Shown: positions 45,268 through 52,797 of the stretch, piece after piece
How the letters are laid out: the number at the start of each line of letters is the position of its first letter
Position numbering within the stretch: the first letter of the stretch is position 1
Program-made: the position numbers and the translations under genes
Notes under the pieces: generated by a model
Told to the model about the DNA's origin: nothing
Databases searched by the model: none
Seen by the model: only the letters and a program-made list of their open reading frames with translations
Source: an uncultured Lentibacter sp.
GTDB taxonomy: Bacteria; Pseudomonadota; Alphaproteobacteria; Rhodobacterales; Rhodobacteraceae
Reading direction: 5' to 3'
Length of the DNA: 55,642 nt
Assembly: GCF_937123735.1 (NCBI RefSeq)
Contig: NZ_CAKZKL010000016.1
Span: 1-55,642 of the forward strand

Positions 45268-45484
45268 TCGCAAGTCAGCACGCACCCTCAGCGCCGCAGA
45301 GCTGAGCGACGTCATAGAAATGGCGCTCAGCGATCATACCCGCTTTGATCAGATCAAAGCGCTCTACGGCCTGTCAGAACCAGACGTGAAAGCGCTCATG
45401 CGCAACAGCCTGCGTCGGGGCAGTTATGTGGCCTGGCGCAAACGCGTGCAGCAGTTTTCCCAGCGCCGCGCGCATTATAAATAG
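45260..45484 (+). CDS. Small TIGR03643-like protein
   Basis: 74 aa. The core LSAAELSDVIEMALSDHTRFDQIKALYGLSEPDVKALMRNSLRRGSYVAWRKRV is a compact helical domain that I match to TIGR03643. Family members are short proteins of unknown role. I choose TTG at 45260 (GAGG 9 nt upstream), which overlaps the preceding stop by 8 nt and gives the usual length; a longer reading from 45176 would run through the previous gene. Its position between two photolyase-family genes suggests co-expression. Confidence 0.72.
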   Translation: MANRKSARTLSAAELSDVIEMALSDHTRFDQIKALYGLSEPDVKALMRNSLRRGSYVAWRKRVQQFSQRRAHYK

Positions 45485-45492
45485 GGCACAAC

Positions 45493-47022
45493 ATGATGGC
45501 CCCGCCGCATATCGTTTGGTTCAAACGTGATCTGCGCTTGCAAGATCATGCCCCTCTTTGGAACGCAGCCGCAGAAGGCGCGCCAGTCATTCCGCTGTAT
45601 ATTGTCGAGCCGGGCTACTGGGCCCAGCCTTTCGCGTCTCAGCGGCATTGGGCTTTTATCCACGACTGCCTGAGCGACCTCAATCATGGCCTGCACAGGC
45701 TTGGCCAACCCTTGGTCATAAGAGTTGGCGAGGCTTGCGAAGTTGTCAAATCGCTTCATCAAGAGCTGGGGGTGTCCACTCTCTGGGCCCATGAAGAAAC
45801 AGCCGATCTCTGGACCTATGAGCGCGACAAAAAAATGCGCCGTATGTGCCGTGAACGCGGCATTGCGGTGTGCGAATATCCCTCCAACGGCGTGGTGAGG
45901 CGGCTTGACAGCCGTGACAACTGGAGCGCCATTCGCAACCGGCGCATGGCGGAGAGTCTGATCGCAAAACCCGAGCAGCTCACGGCTGCCCCCAAGGTTC
46001 AGAGCGCACCATTGCCCGCCAAAGATCACCCGATGTTCGGCCCCCCTTTACCGGGCCTTGCCCAAAAGGGCGGCCGGCGCGCCGCAATAGAAGAACTGCG
46101 CAGCTTCCTGGAAGAGCGCTCTGCCAACTACCTGCGCCATATCTCGGCGCCCGGACCTTCCGAGCACAGCTGCTCGCGGCTGTCGGCCCATCTGGCATGG
46201 GGCACCCTCTCGGCCCGCGAGGTGGTGCAGGCCCTCAAGCGGCGCAAAGACCAGCTCAGCCCCCTCGACAAACCCCGCTTCGGGCGCAACCTGAGCGCCT
46301 TCGGGGCAAGGCTCGCCTGGCGATGCCACTTTATCCAGAAGCTCGAAGACCAGCCCAGCCTTGAAACCAGCTGTATGCACCCCGCCTTTGAAGGGCTCCG
46401 CGAAAGTGAGCACAGCGAAACACGCTTTGAGGCCTGGAAAACGGGCCAAACCGGGGTGCCCTTCATAGATGCCTGTATGCGCAGCCTCATCCATCGGGGC
46501 TGGATCACTTTCCGAATGCGGGCCATGCTCGTCAGCTTTGCCAGCTACCAGCTCTGGCTGGACTGGCGCAAAACGGCCCCCTACCTCGCCGGATTGTTCA
46601 CCGACTACGAACCCGGCATCCATTACAGCCAGTTTCAAATGCAATCAGGTGTCACGGGGATAAACGCGATCCGCGTTTACAATCCGGTTAAACAAGGGCT
46701 GGACCAAGACCCGGATGGCCGTTTCACCGCAACTTGGGTTCCAGAGCTTCGTGCATTGCGTGGCCCACAGATCCATACACCTTGGCAGCTCGCAAGCACA
46801 CTCTTTGAGCCGCTTCAAACCCAGCAAGGCTCTCCTTATCCTGCGCCGATCGTTCACCTGGAAAACGCGGCGCGGCAAGCCAAAGAGCGCATTGCAGCTG
46901 TGCGCAAAAGTGCGGCCTTTGGCAGTGCGCAAACCGCGGTCTATCAAAAACACGGCAGCCGAAAGCGCCGCTCCAAAGCCAAACAAGCGCCAGATCAAAA
47001 AGACCAGCTTGACCTCTTTTAA
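45493..47022 (+). CDS. Deoxyribodipyrimidine photolyase/cryptochrome family protein
   Basis: 509 aa flavoprotein that should repair UV-induced pyrimidine dimers or act as a blue-light receptor. The alpha/beta domain begins HIVWFKRDLRLQDHAPLWNAA; the FAD domain has HLAWGTLSAREVV, GQTGVPFIDACMRSLIHRGWITFRMRAMLVSFAS and AIRVYNPVKQGLDQDPDG. The C-terminal tail is basic (RKRRSKAKQ). ATG at 45493 follows AGGG and is only 8 bp from the small upstream gene. Its stop TAA overlaps that of the convergent GcvA-like gene. I cannot tell photolyase from cryptochrome by eye. Confidence 0.9.
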   Translation: MMAPPHIVWFKRDLRLQDHAPLWNAAAEGAPVIPLYIVEPGYWAQPFASQRHWAFIHDCLSDLNHGLHRLGQPLVIRVGEACEVVKSLHQELGVSTLWAHEETADLWTYERDKKMRRMCRERGIAVCEYPSNGVVRRLDSRDNWSAIRNRRMAESLIAKPEQLTAAPKVQSAPLPAKDHPMFGPPLPGLAQKGGRRAAIEELRSFLEERSANYLRHISAPGPSEHSCSRLSAHLAWGTLSAREVVQALKRRKDQLSPLDKPRFGRNLSAFGARLAWRCHFIQKLEDQPSLETSCMHPAFEGLRESEHSETRFEAWKTGQTGVPFIDACMRSLIHRGWITFRMRAMLVSFASYQLWLDWRKTAPYLAGLFTDYEPGIHYSQFQMQSGVTGINAIRVYNPVKQGLDQDPDGRFTATWVPELRALRGPQIHTPWQLASTLFEPLQTQQGSPYPAPIVHLENAARQAKERIAAVRKSAAFGSAQTAVYQKHGSRKRRSKAKQAPDQKDQLDLF

Positions 47023-47888
47023 ACCGCGCCGGCACCCTCTTCTGGGCACCCGGCAAGAGCTTGCAGAATCCAGTCGCAAAATTCGGCAGCAACCGGGGTG
47101 CTCGGATCATGCCAGAGATAATAGCCCTCCTTGCTGGGCAGCACCGCCTCATGCGCCCGCACCAGCACACCCGTCTGCAAAGCCGGCTGCGCCAGCACCT
47201 CACTCACCAGGGCCACACCATGCCCCTGAACTGCAAAATTGAGCGCTGCACCGTAGTTGTCGACAAATATCCGTGGCGCTACATCAAGCCCCACCGCCGT
47301 GCCCCAAGCTGCCCAGCCATCAGATATCCCCACCGATTCAATCAACGGCAATTCTTCGAGAGGCCCCAAAAGCTGCGGCGCTTTCAACGCCACCAAACCG
47401 CTAGGCTCAAGAAGACGCCCCCCGGCGCCCACCTGCTTTTGCGAGCCAAACCGGATTTCAACATTCGCACGCACACGATACGCCTCATCAGGCCAAATCG
47501 TGCTCAAGAACCGCAGCCGAATATCAGGATGGTGGGCCAAAAACCCACCCAGCAAGGGCGAAAGAACCCATTGTGTCACACTCACCGACGCGGCAACCGT
47601 AAGAATATTGCGTTTGGGCAATTGGTCAAAGGCGCGCGCGGCCTGTGTGAGGGTTTCCAGTGCAGAGCCTACCTGCGGCAACAGCTTGCGCCCGTCATCG
47701 GTCAGGGTCAGTCCGCGTGGACGGCGCACAAACAATGCCGTGCCCAAAGAGGTTTCCAGCGCCTTCACATGCTGGCTCACAGCCGATTGTGTCATCCCGA
47801 TTTCTTCAGCAGCGGCCGTGAAACTCAACCGGCGCGCAGCAGCTTCAAAAGCACGAAACCATGCCAGCGGCGGCAATGCTTTGGCCAT
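47019..47888 (-). CDS. LysR-family regulator (GcvA-like)
   Basis: 289 aa. The N-terminal LPPLAWFRAFEAAARRLSFTAAAEEIGMTQSAVSQHVKALE is the GcvA-subgroup winged helix, and VDNYGAALNFAVQGHGVAL in the effector domain is typical. ATG at 47888 is preferred because GGAGAG lies 7 nt upstream; the upstream ATG at 47903 has no ribosome-binding site. It is divergent from the DUF1185-flavin monooxygenase operon across 107 bp and should regulate it. It meets the photolyase gene end-to-end, sharing stop-codon bases. Confidence 0.9.
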   Translation of the reverse strand: MAKALPPLAWFRAFEAAARRLSFTAAAEEIGMTQSAVSQHVKALETSLGTALFVRRPRGLTLTDDGRKLLPQVGSALETLTQAARAFDQLPKRNILTVAASVSVTQWVLSPLLGGFLAHHPDIRLRFLSTIWPDEAYRVRANVEIRFGSQKQVGAGGRLLEPSGLVALKAPQLLGPLEELPLIESVGISDGWAAWGTAVGLDVAPRIFVDNYGAALNFAVQGHGVALVSEVLAQPALQTGVLVRAHEAVLPSKEGYYLWHDPSTPVAAEFCDWILQALAGCPEEGAGAV

Positions 47889-47995
47889 GGGCAAGCTCTC
47901 CATAAGTAATGCTAATACCTAAGCCTTGCCATCATTCGTTTGTCAAACAGATGTGAGCGAACCAAGAGTCAGGAACACGCGACAAGGAAATGGAA

Positions 47996-48595
47996 ATGCG
48001 CCCGGAAATTCGCAAACTGGTTACCTATGACGAAGAAATCTTGATCGAGGGCTTTCGCCCGGCCACGCCGCCCTGGCGCTGCTTTGCGGTTGCCGCCGTC
48101 TTGCGCAACCCCTGGGCAGGGCGCTATGTCGAAGATCTTAAACCTGAAATTCACGCCTTTGGCCCGGAGCTCGGCGCGCTTCTTACCGAGCGCATGATCA
48201 CGCTCGCAGGCTCAGGTGCCGCCATCGAGGCCTATGGCAAAGCCGCTGTTGTCGGGCTCAACGGCGAGATAGAACACGCATCAGGCCTCATTCACACCCT
48301 GCGCTTTGGCAACCATTTCCGCGAAGCGGTTGGCGCCAAATCCTATCTTGCCTTCACCAACACCCGTGGTGGCGCCAACGCGCCACTGATGGTGCCTTTG
48401 ATGGACAAGAACGATGCCGGCCGCCGCTCCCACTATCTGACCATTCAGTTCGCTATCCCGGATGCCCCGCGCGATGACGAAATCGTCGTGGTCCTCGGAG
48501 CATCAACAGGTGGGCGGCCCCACCACCGTATTGGCGACAGATATCAGGATTTGAAGGACTTGGGCCATGACCTGGACAACCCGGCCGCGGTCTGA
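47996..48595 (+). CDS. DUF1185 / amino acid synthesis family protein
   Basis: 199 aa. The start EIRKLVTYDEEILIEGFRPATPPWRCFAVAAVLRNPWAGRYVEDL and the GKAAVVGLNGEIEHASGLIHTLRFGNHFREAV stretch match the AA_synth/DUF1185 family. GASTGGRPHHRIGDRYQD is a conserved C-terminal segment. The family name is historical and no enzymatic reaction is firmly established. ATG at 47996 (AAGGA 7 nt upstream) is preferred to ATG 47990. It is the first gene of a coupled operon with a flavin-dependent monooxygenase, so I expect a role in the same catabolic pathway. Confidence 0.87.
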   Translation: MRPEIRKLVTYDEEILIEGFRPATPPWRCFAVAAVLRNPWAGRYVEDLKPEIHAFGPELGALLTERMITLAGSGAAIEAYGKAAVVGLNGEIEHASGLIHTLRFGNHFREAVGAKSYLAFTNTRGGANAPLMVPLMDKNDAGRRSHYLTIQFAIPDAPRDDEIVVVLGASTGGRPHHRIGDRYQDLKDLGHDLDNPAAV

Positions 48596-49352
48596 GCTGA
48601 GCGGCCTCGCCGCCATCACGGTAGGCAAAGGACCGAGGGTCTTGTTGCTGCACGGAGTGGGCCTGAGAGCCGAGAGCTGGGGCGCACAGCTGGAAAGCAT
48701 CCGTGCAGCCCATCATGTGATCGCGCCGGATCTGCCCGGCCATGGCCACAGCCCCGCACTCGGCAACTCCCAGCCCGATCTGGCTGACTACACCACAACC
48801 CTGGCCAAGCTGTTGAGTTCACCAACCATCGTGATCGGCCATTCCTTTGGCGCGTTGCTGGCACTGACCCTTGCTGCGCACCACCCTGAGAAAGTGAGCA
48901 GTGTTGTGGCTCTTAATGCCATCTTTCGGCGCAGCCCCGCAGCCAAAACTGCTGTTCAGACGCGCTTGGCCAGTTTGCAAGAGACTGCAACCAGCGACCC
49001 CACAGACACGCTCACACGTTGGTTTGGCACCCAAGACAGCGCTGCCCGGCGCGCCTGTCACACCTGGCTCATGCAGGCCAACCCACGGGGCTACAAAGCT
49101 GCCTATTCTGTCTTTGCCCATGAAGACGGGCCGAGCGACAGCACTCTGCACAGAGTGCGCTGCCCCGCATTCTTTGTCACAGGCTCAGAAGAACCCAATT
49201 CAACCCCGACCATGTCACACCAGATGGCCCAGATGGTGCCACAGGGCGAAGCCGTGGTTATCGCCGGAGCCGCCCATATGATGCCCATGACCCACGCAAC
49301 CGCGCTTGACCCTGTTTTGCACCGCGCGCTCAAAGCGGGGCTGTGCCAATGA
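48567..49352 (+). CDS. Alpha/beta hydrolase
   Basis: 261 aa. LLLHGVGLRAESWGAQ carries the oxyanion-hole HG, the nucleophile is Ser in VIGHSFGALLALTLA, and the catalytic His is in AGAAHMMPMTHA; the acidic residue is probably in VTGSEEPNSTP. It has no signal peptide and should hydrolyse an ester, amide or C-C bond of a small molecule in the cytoplasm. It overlaps DUF1185 by 29 nt and the flavin reductase gene by ATGA. RutD in pyrimidine catabolism is an analogous hydrolase beside a luciferase-like monooxygenase. Confidence 0.88.
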   Translation: MTWTTRPRSELSGLAAITVGKGPRVLLLHGVGLRAESWGAQLESIRAAHHVIAPDLPGHGHSPALGNSQPDLADYTTTLAKLLSSPTIVIGHSFGALLALTLAAHHPEKVSSVVALNAIFRRSPAAKTAVQTRLASLQETATSDPTDTLTRWFGTQDSAARRACHTWLMQANPRGYKAAYSVFAHEDGPSDSTLHRVRCPAFFVTGSEEPNSTPTMSHQMAQMVPQGEAVVIAGAAHMMPMTHATALDPVLHRALKAGLCQ

Positions 49353-50272
49353 CCTCCCTTGATCCACGAGAGCTGCGCCGCGCCTTTGGCAGCTTCATGA
49401 CAGGTGTGACCGTTGTCACGGCCCTGCGCGCAGATGGCAGCCCCGTGGGCTTCACCGCCAACTCTTTTACCTCGGTCTCGCTGGAGCCGCCCTTGGTGTT
49501 GGTCTGCCCGGGCAAGTTCTTGTCAAGCTTTGATGCCTTCACCGAGTGCCGGCATTTCGCAATCAACATCCTCGCAGAGGGCCAGGAAGCGGTGTCCAAC
49601 ACCTTTGCCAGCTTCAAGGGCGACCGCTTCGCCCAGATAGAGCATAGCCCCGATGCACAGGGTGTGCCGCTCATTCACGGGGTCGCAGCCTCGTTTTCCT
49701 GCCGCACCGAGCGGGTTATACCTGCGGGCGATCATGCCATCCTCATGGGCGAAGTAACCGATTTCGCTCATGCCCAAACAGCCGGTCTCGGATATGTCAG
49801 CGGACAATACTTCAGCCTCGGGCTGGAACGCGCCGCGTTTGAAGATCCGCATGGCCCCGCCATTTGCGGGGCAATTGTCGAAGATGGCGACCATGTCTTG
49901 ATGGTGCAGACGAACGCGGGCCTGCACCCGCCTCAATGCGCTCACAAAGATCGGGGCCGCCTGATCGAAGATCTCCAAGAAACGCTGGCTCAAAACGGCA
50001 TAGAAGCCGAGCTCGGACAGGCATATTCTGTCTTTGAAAGCCACAAGCCACGCGCCCAGCACAGTTATTTCCTTGCAAGTGGTCGCTTGCGTGAATCAGG
50101 CAACAACATTCGGCGCATTCCCATTTCCCGGTTGCCTGAGCAGCAGTTCAGCAGCCCGGCCATCGCCCGCATGATGACCCGTTTCGCACTGGAATCTCAA
50201 ACCCGTGTTTTCGGACTCTATCTCGGAACCACGGAAGACGGCAGCATTCACGACCCTATGAAGAGGACATAG
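49349..50272 (+). CDS. Flavin reductase with degenerate Nudix-like C-terminal domain
   Basis: 307 aa. Residues about 1-165 form a flavin reductase domain (LRRAFGSFMTGVTVVTAL, GFTANSFTSVSLEPPLVLVC, FAINILAEGQEAVSNTFA, YVSGQYFSL), which would supply reduced FMN to the neighbouring monooxygenase. Residues about 175-300 (CGAIVEDGDHVLMVQTNAG ... RLIEDLQETLAQNGIEAELGQAYSVFE) resemble a Nudix fold, but the REUXEE catalytic box is not present, so the tail is probably non-catalytic. Typical flavin reductases are only about 160-190 aa. ATG at 49349 overlaps the hydrolase stop. Confidence 0.85.
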   Translation: MTSLDPRELRRAFGSFMTGVTVVTALRADGSPVGFTANSFTSVSLEPPLVLVCPGKFLSSFDAFTECRHFAINILAEGQEAVSNTFASFKGDRFAQIEHSPDAQGVPLIHGVAASFSCRTERVIPAGDHAILMGEVTDFAHAQTAGLGYVSGQYFSLGLERAAFEDPHGPAICGAIVEDGDHVLMVQTNAGLHPPQCAHKDRGRLIEDLQETLAQNGIEAELGQAYSVFESHKPRAQHSYFLASGRLRESGNNIRRIPISRLPEQQFSSPAIARMMTRFALESQTRVFGLYLGTTEDGSIHDPMKRT

Positions 50273-50275
50273 CGC

Positions 50276-51310
50276 ATGGAGTTTTCTCTGTTTGCCCACA
50301 TGGAGCGGATCACCCCGCAGCAAGACCAGCAGGAGCTGCGCAACGAGTTGATCACGCTTGCAAAAATAGCCGATGACGGCGGAATGCGCGCCATCTGGAC
50401 AGGCGAACATCACGGGATGGATTTTACCATTGCGCCGAACCCGTTTCTCAGCCTCGTCGACTTGAGCTATCACACCAAGAACCTGCGCCTGGGCACAGGA
50501 ACGGTGATTGCCCCTTTCTGGCATCCGATTGCCCTCGCGGGCGAAGCCGCCGCCGCCGACCTGATCACCGGGGGGCGCATTGAACTTGGCATTGCAAGGG
50601 GTGCCTATTCCTACGAATACGAGCGTATCATGCCCGGCCTGGATGCCTGGGATGCCGGCCAGCGCATGCGAGAAAGCGCGCCACTTCTGCGCCAGCTCTG
50701 GTCCGGTGATTGCGCCCATGAAGGGCAGTTCTACCAATTTCCAAGCACCACATCCGCGCCCAAACCGGTGCAGCCGGACGGCCCTCCGATCTGGATCGCA
50801 GCACGCGATATCAACAGCCACCAATTCGGGATAGAAAACGGTTTTAACATCCAGGTCACACCCCTCTGGCAGGGGATCACGGAGATCGAAAGCTTGATGG
50901 AAAAATTCAATCAAGCTTGCGCCGCCCACGCCGGACCGCGGCCCAAGATCATGCTTTTGCACCACACCTATGTCGGCAGCTCGGCCGAGGATGTGGCGCA
51001 GGCCGCAAGCGAGCTGTCAAAATTCTATTGCTATTTCGGCGCATGGTTTCAGAACAACCGCCCGGTGCGCCAGGGGCTCATTGAAGCGCTCAGCGAAGAG
51101 GAAATGGCCGCCAATACACTGATGTCGCCCGAAAACATGCTGCGCGACCTCACGCTTGGCACCAAGCAAGAGGTCATTGACCAAATCAAACGCTATGAAG
51201 ATCTGGGCTATGACGAATACGCCTTCTGGATCGACAGCGGTATGAGCGCCGAGCGCAAACGCGCCTCGCTTTCCCGCTTCATTGACGATGTTATGCCAGC
51301 CTTCACATGA
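50276..51310 (+). CDS. Luciferase-like (LLM class) flavin-dependent monooxygenase
   Basis: 344 aa TIM-barrel monooxygenase that uses reduced flavin and oxygen. The TGEHHGMDFTIAPNPFLSL stretch, LRLGTGTVIAPFWHPIALAGEAAAADLITGGRIELGIARGAY and PPIWIAARDINSHQFGIENG are characteristic. Relatives include alkanal monooxygenases and RutA-type ring-opening enzymes. The flavin reductase directly upstream (stop 50272, 3 nt gap) fits a two-component system. Its stop overlaps an ATG of the aldehyde dehydrogenase reading frame, implying an aldehyde product or intermediate. Substrate unknown. Confidence 0.9.
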   Translation: MEFSLFAHMERITPQQDQQELRNELITLAKIADDGGMRAIWTGEHHGMDFTIAPNPFLSLVDLSYHTKNLRLGTGTVIAPFWHPIALAGEAAAADLITGGRIELGIARGAYSYEYERIMPGLDAWDAGQRMRESAPLLRQLWSGDCAHEGQFYQFPSTTSAPKPVQPDGPPIWIAARDINSHQFGIENGFNIQVTPLWQGITEIESLMEKFNQACAAHAGPRPKIMLLHHTYVGSSAEDVAQAASELSKFYCYFGAWFQNNRPVRQGLIEALSEEEMAANTLMSPENMLRDLTLGTKQEVIDQIKRYEDLGYDEYAFWIDSGMSAERKRASLSRFIDDVMPAFT

Positions 51311-51318
51311 GGACAGCC

Positions 51319-52797
51319 ATGCCCCAACGCCCCCATTTCCAACTCTATATCGATGGCGCTTTTTGCGAAGGCCACCGCCGGGAAACCCTGACAAGCCAAA
51401 ACCCTGCAACAGGCGAGGATTGGGCCAGCTTCGCCGCAGCCGCTCCCGAAGATGTGGACCGGGCCATGATGGCCGCCCGCCGCGCCCTGAATGATCCGGC
51501 CTGGCGCGATATGAGCCAGACAGCCCGTGGCAAACTGCTCTACCGGCTGGCAGAGCTGATAGAAGAAAACGCCGCTGATCTTGGCCAACTTGAAACCAAC
51601 GACAGCGGCAAGCTACTGGCGGAGACGGCCAGCCAAACAGCCTATGTCGGCGATTATTATCGCTACTATGCAGGCCTGGCCGACAAGATCGAAGGAGCCG
51701 TCCTGCCCATCGACAAACCAGATCTACATGTGTTCACGCGCCGCGAGCCGATCGGCGTTGTGGTGGCTGTGGTGCCCTGGAACGCCCAGATGTTCCTCAC
51801 AGCCACAAAGCTCGGCCCCGCGCTGGCAGCCGGTTGCACAGTGGTGCTCAAGGCCTCCGAAATCGCCCCGGTGCCGATGCTGGCTTTCGCCAAGCTGATC
51901 GAGCAGGCCGGCTTTCCCGCCGGAGTGGTCTCTGTGCTCACCGGCACAGCAGAAAACTGTGCGATCCCACTGACCCGCCATCCGGACGTAGACAGAATTG
52001 CCTTCACCGGCGGGCCACAGACCGCACGTCATGTGGTGCGCAACTCGGCTGAAAACTTCGCTGTCACCTCGTTGGAACTGGGCGGCAAATCACCGATAAT
52101 TGTTTTTGACGATGCCGATCTGGACGGCGCGGCAAACGGGTTGATCGCCGGAAATTTCGGAGCCTCCGGGCAAAGCTGTGTTGCCGGCTCACGCGGGCTG
52201 ATCCATCGCCCCATCCTTGAGGCACTGATCGCGAAAATCACCGCCAAAGCCGAACAAATCGTCGTTGGCGACCCTCTTAAAGCCTCCTCCCAGCTTGGTC
52301 CGCTCTGCACCCGTGATCAAATTGAAAACATAGTGGCCACATTGGCACGCGCCGAGCAGCAGGGGGCAACACTCCACTTCGGTGGCGCGCCTTTGCCTCA
52401 AGCCGGCAATTTTATGGCGCCGACACTGGTCGAATGTGCGAGCCCAGAAACCGAGACCTTGCACATCGAGATGTTTGGGCCGGTGATGTCGCTGCTGGCC
52501 TTTGACACGGAAGAAGAGGCCATTGCCCTGGCCAACGCCTCTCCCTTCGGGCTGGGCTCGGGTGTGTTCACCCAGAATCTGGCGCGCGCCCATAGGGTCT
52601 CGGCAAAGCTTAAAGCCGGTATCTGCTGGATCAACACCTACCGCGCCATCTCGCCGATTGCCCCTTTCGGAGGCTCCAATCAGTCAGGCTATGGCCGCGA
52701 GGCCGGGCTTGACGCCATCCATGACTACACCCGCACAAAAACCACTTGGATCAACACGTCAGACAGCCCCATGGCCAATCCCTTTGTCATGCGCTGA
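51319..52797 (+). CDS. NAD(P)-dependent aldehyde dehydrogenase
   Basis: 492 aa. Catalytic Cys287 is in GASGQSCVAGSR, the general-base Glu in SLELGGKSPIIVFDD, and FTGGPQTARHV is the cofactor loop. VVPWNAQMFLTATKLGPALAAG is the conserved region after the N-terminal cap. I start at ATG 51319, which has GAGGA 5 nt upstream; ATG at 51307, overlapping the previous stop, is an alternative. It closes the operon begun by DUF1185 and probably oxidises an aldehyde formed after monooxygenation. The 3-prime end overlaps the convergent amidohydrolase gene by 11 nt. Confidence 0.92.
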   Translation: MPQRPHFQLYIDGAFCEGHRRETLTSQNPATGEDWASFAAAAPEDVDRAMMAARRALNDPAWRDMSQTARGKLLYRLAELIEENAADLGQLETNDSGKLLAETASQTAYVGDYYRYYAGLADKIEGAVLPIDKPDLHVFTRREPIGVVVAVVPWNAQMFLTATKLGPALAAGCTVVLKASEIAPVPMLAFAKLIEQAGFPAGVVSVLTGTAENCAIPLTRHPDVDRIAFTGGPQTARHVVRNSAENFAVTSLELGGKSPIIVFDDADLDGAANGLIAGNFGASGQSCVAGSRGLIHRPILEALIAKITAKAEQIVVGDPLKASSQLGPLCTRDQIENIVATLARAEQQGATLHFGGAPLPQAGNFMAPTLVECASPETETLHIEMFGPVMSLLAFDTEEEAIALANASPFGLGSGVFTQNLARAHRVSAKLKAGICWINTYRAISPIAPFGGSNQSGYGREAGLDAIHDYTRTKTTWINTSDSPMANPFVMR

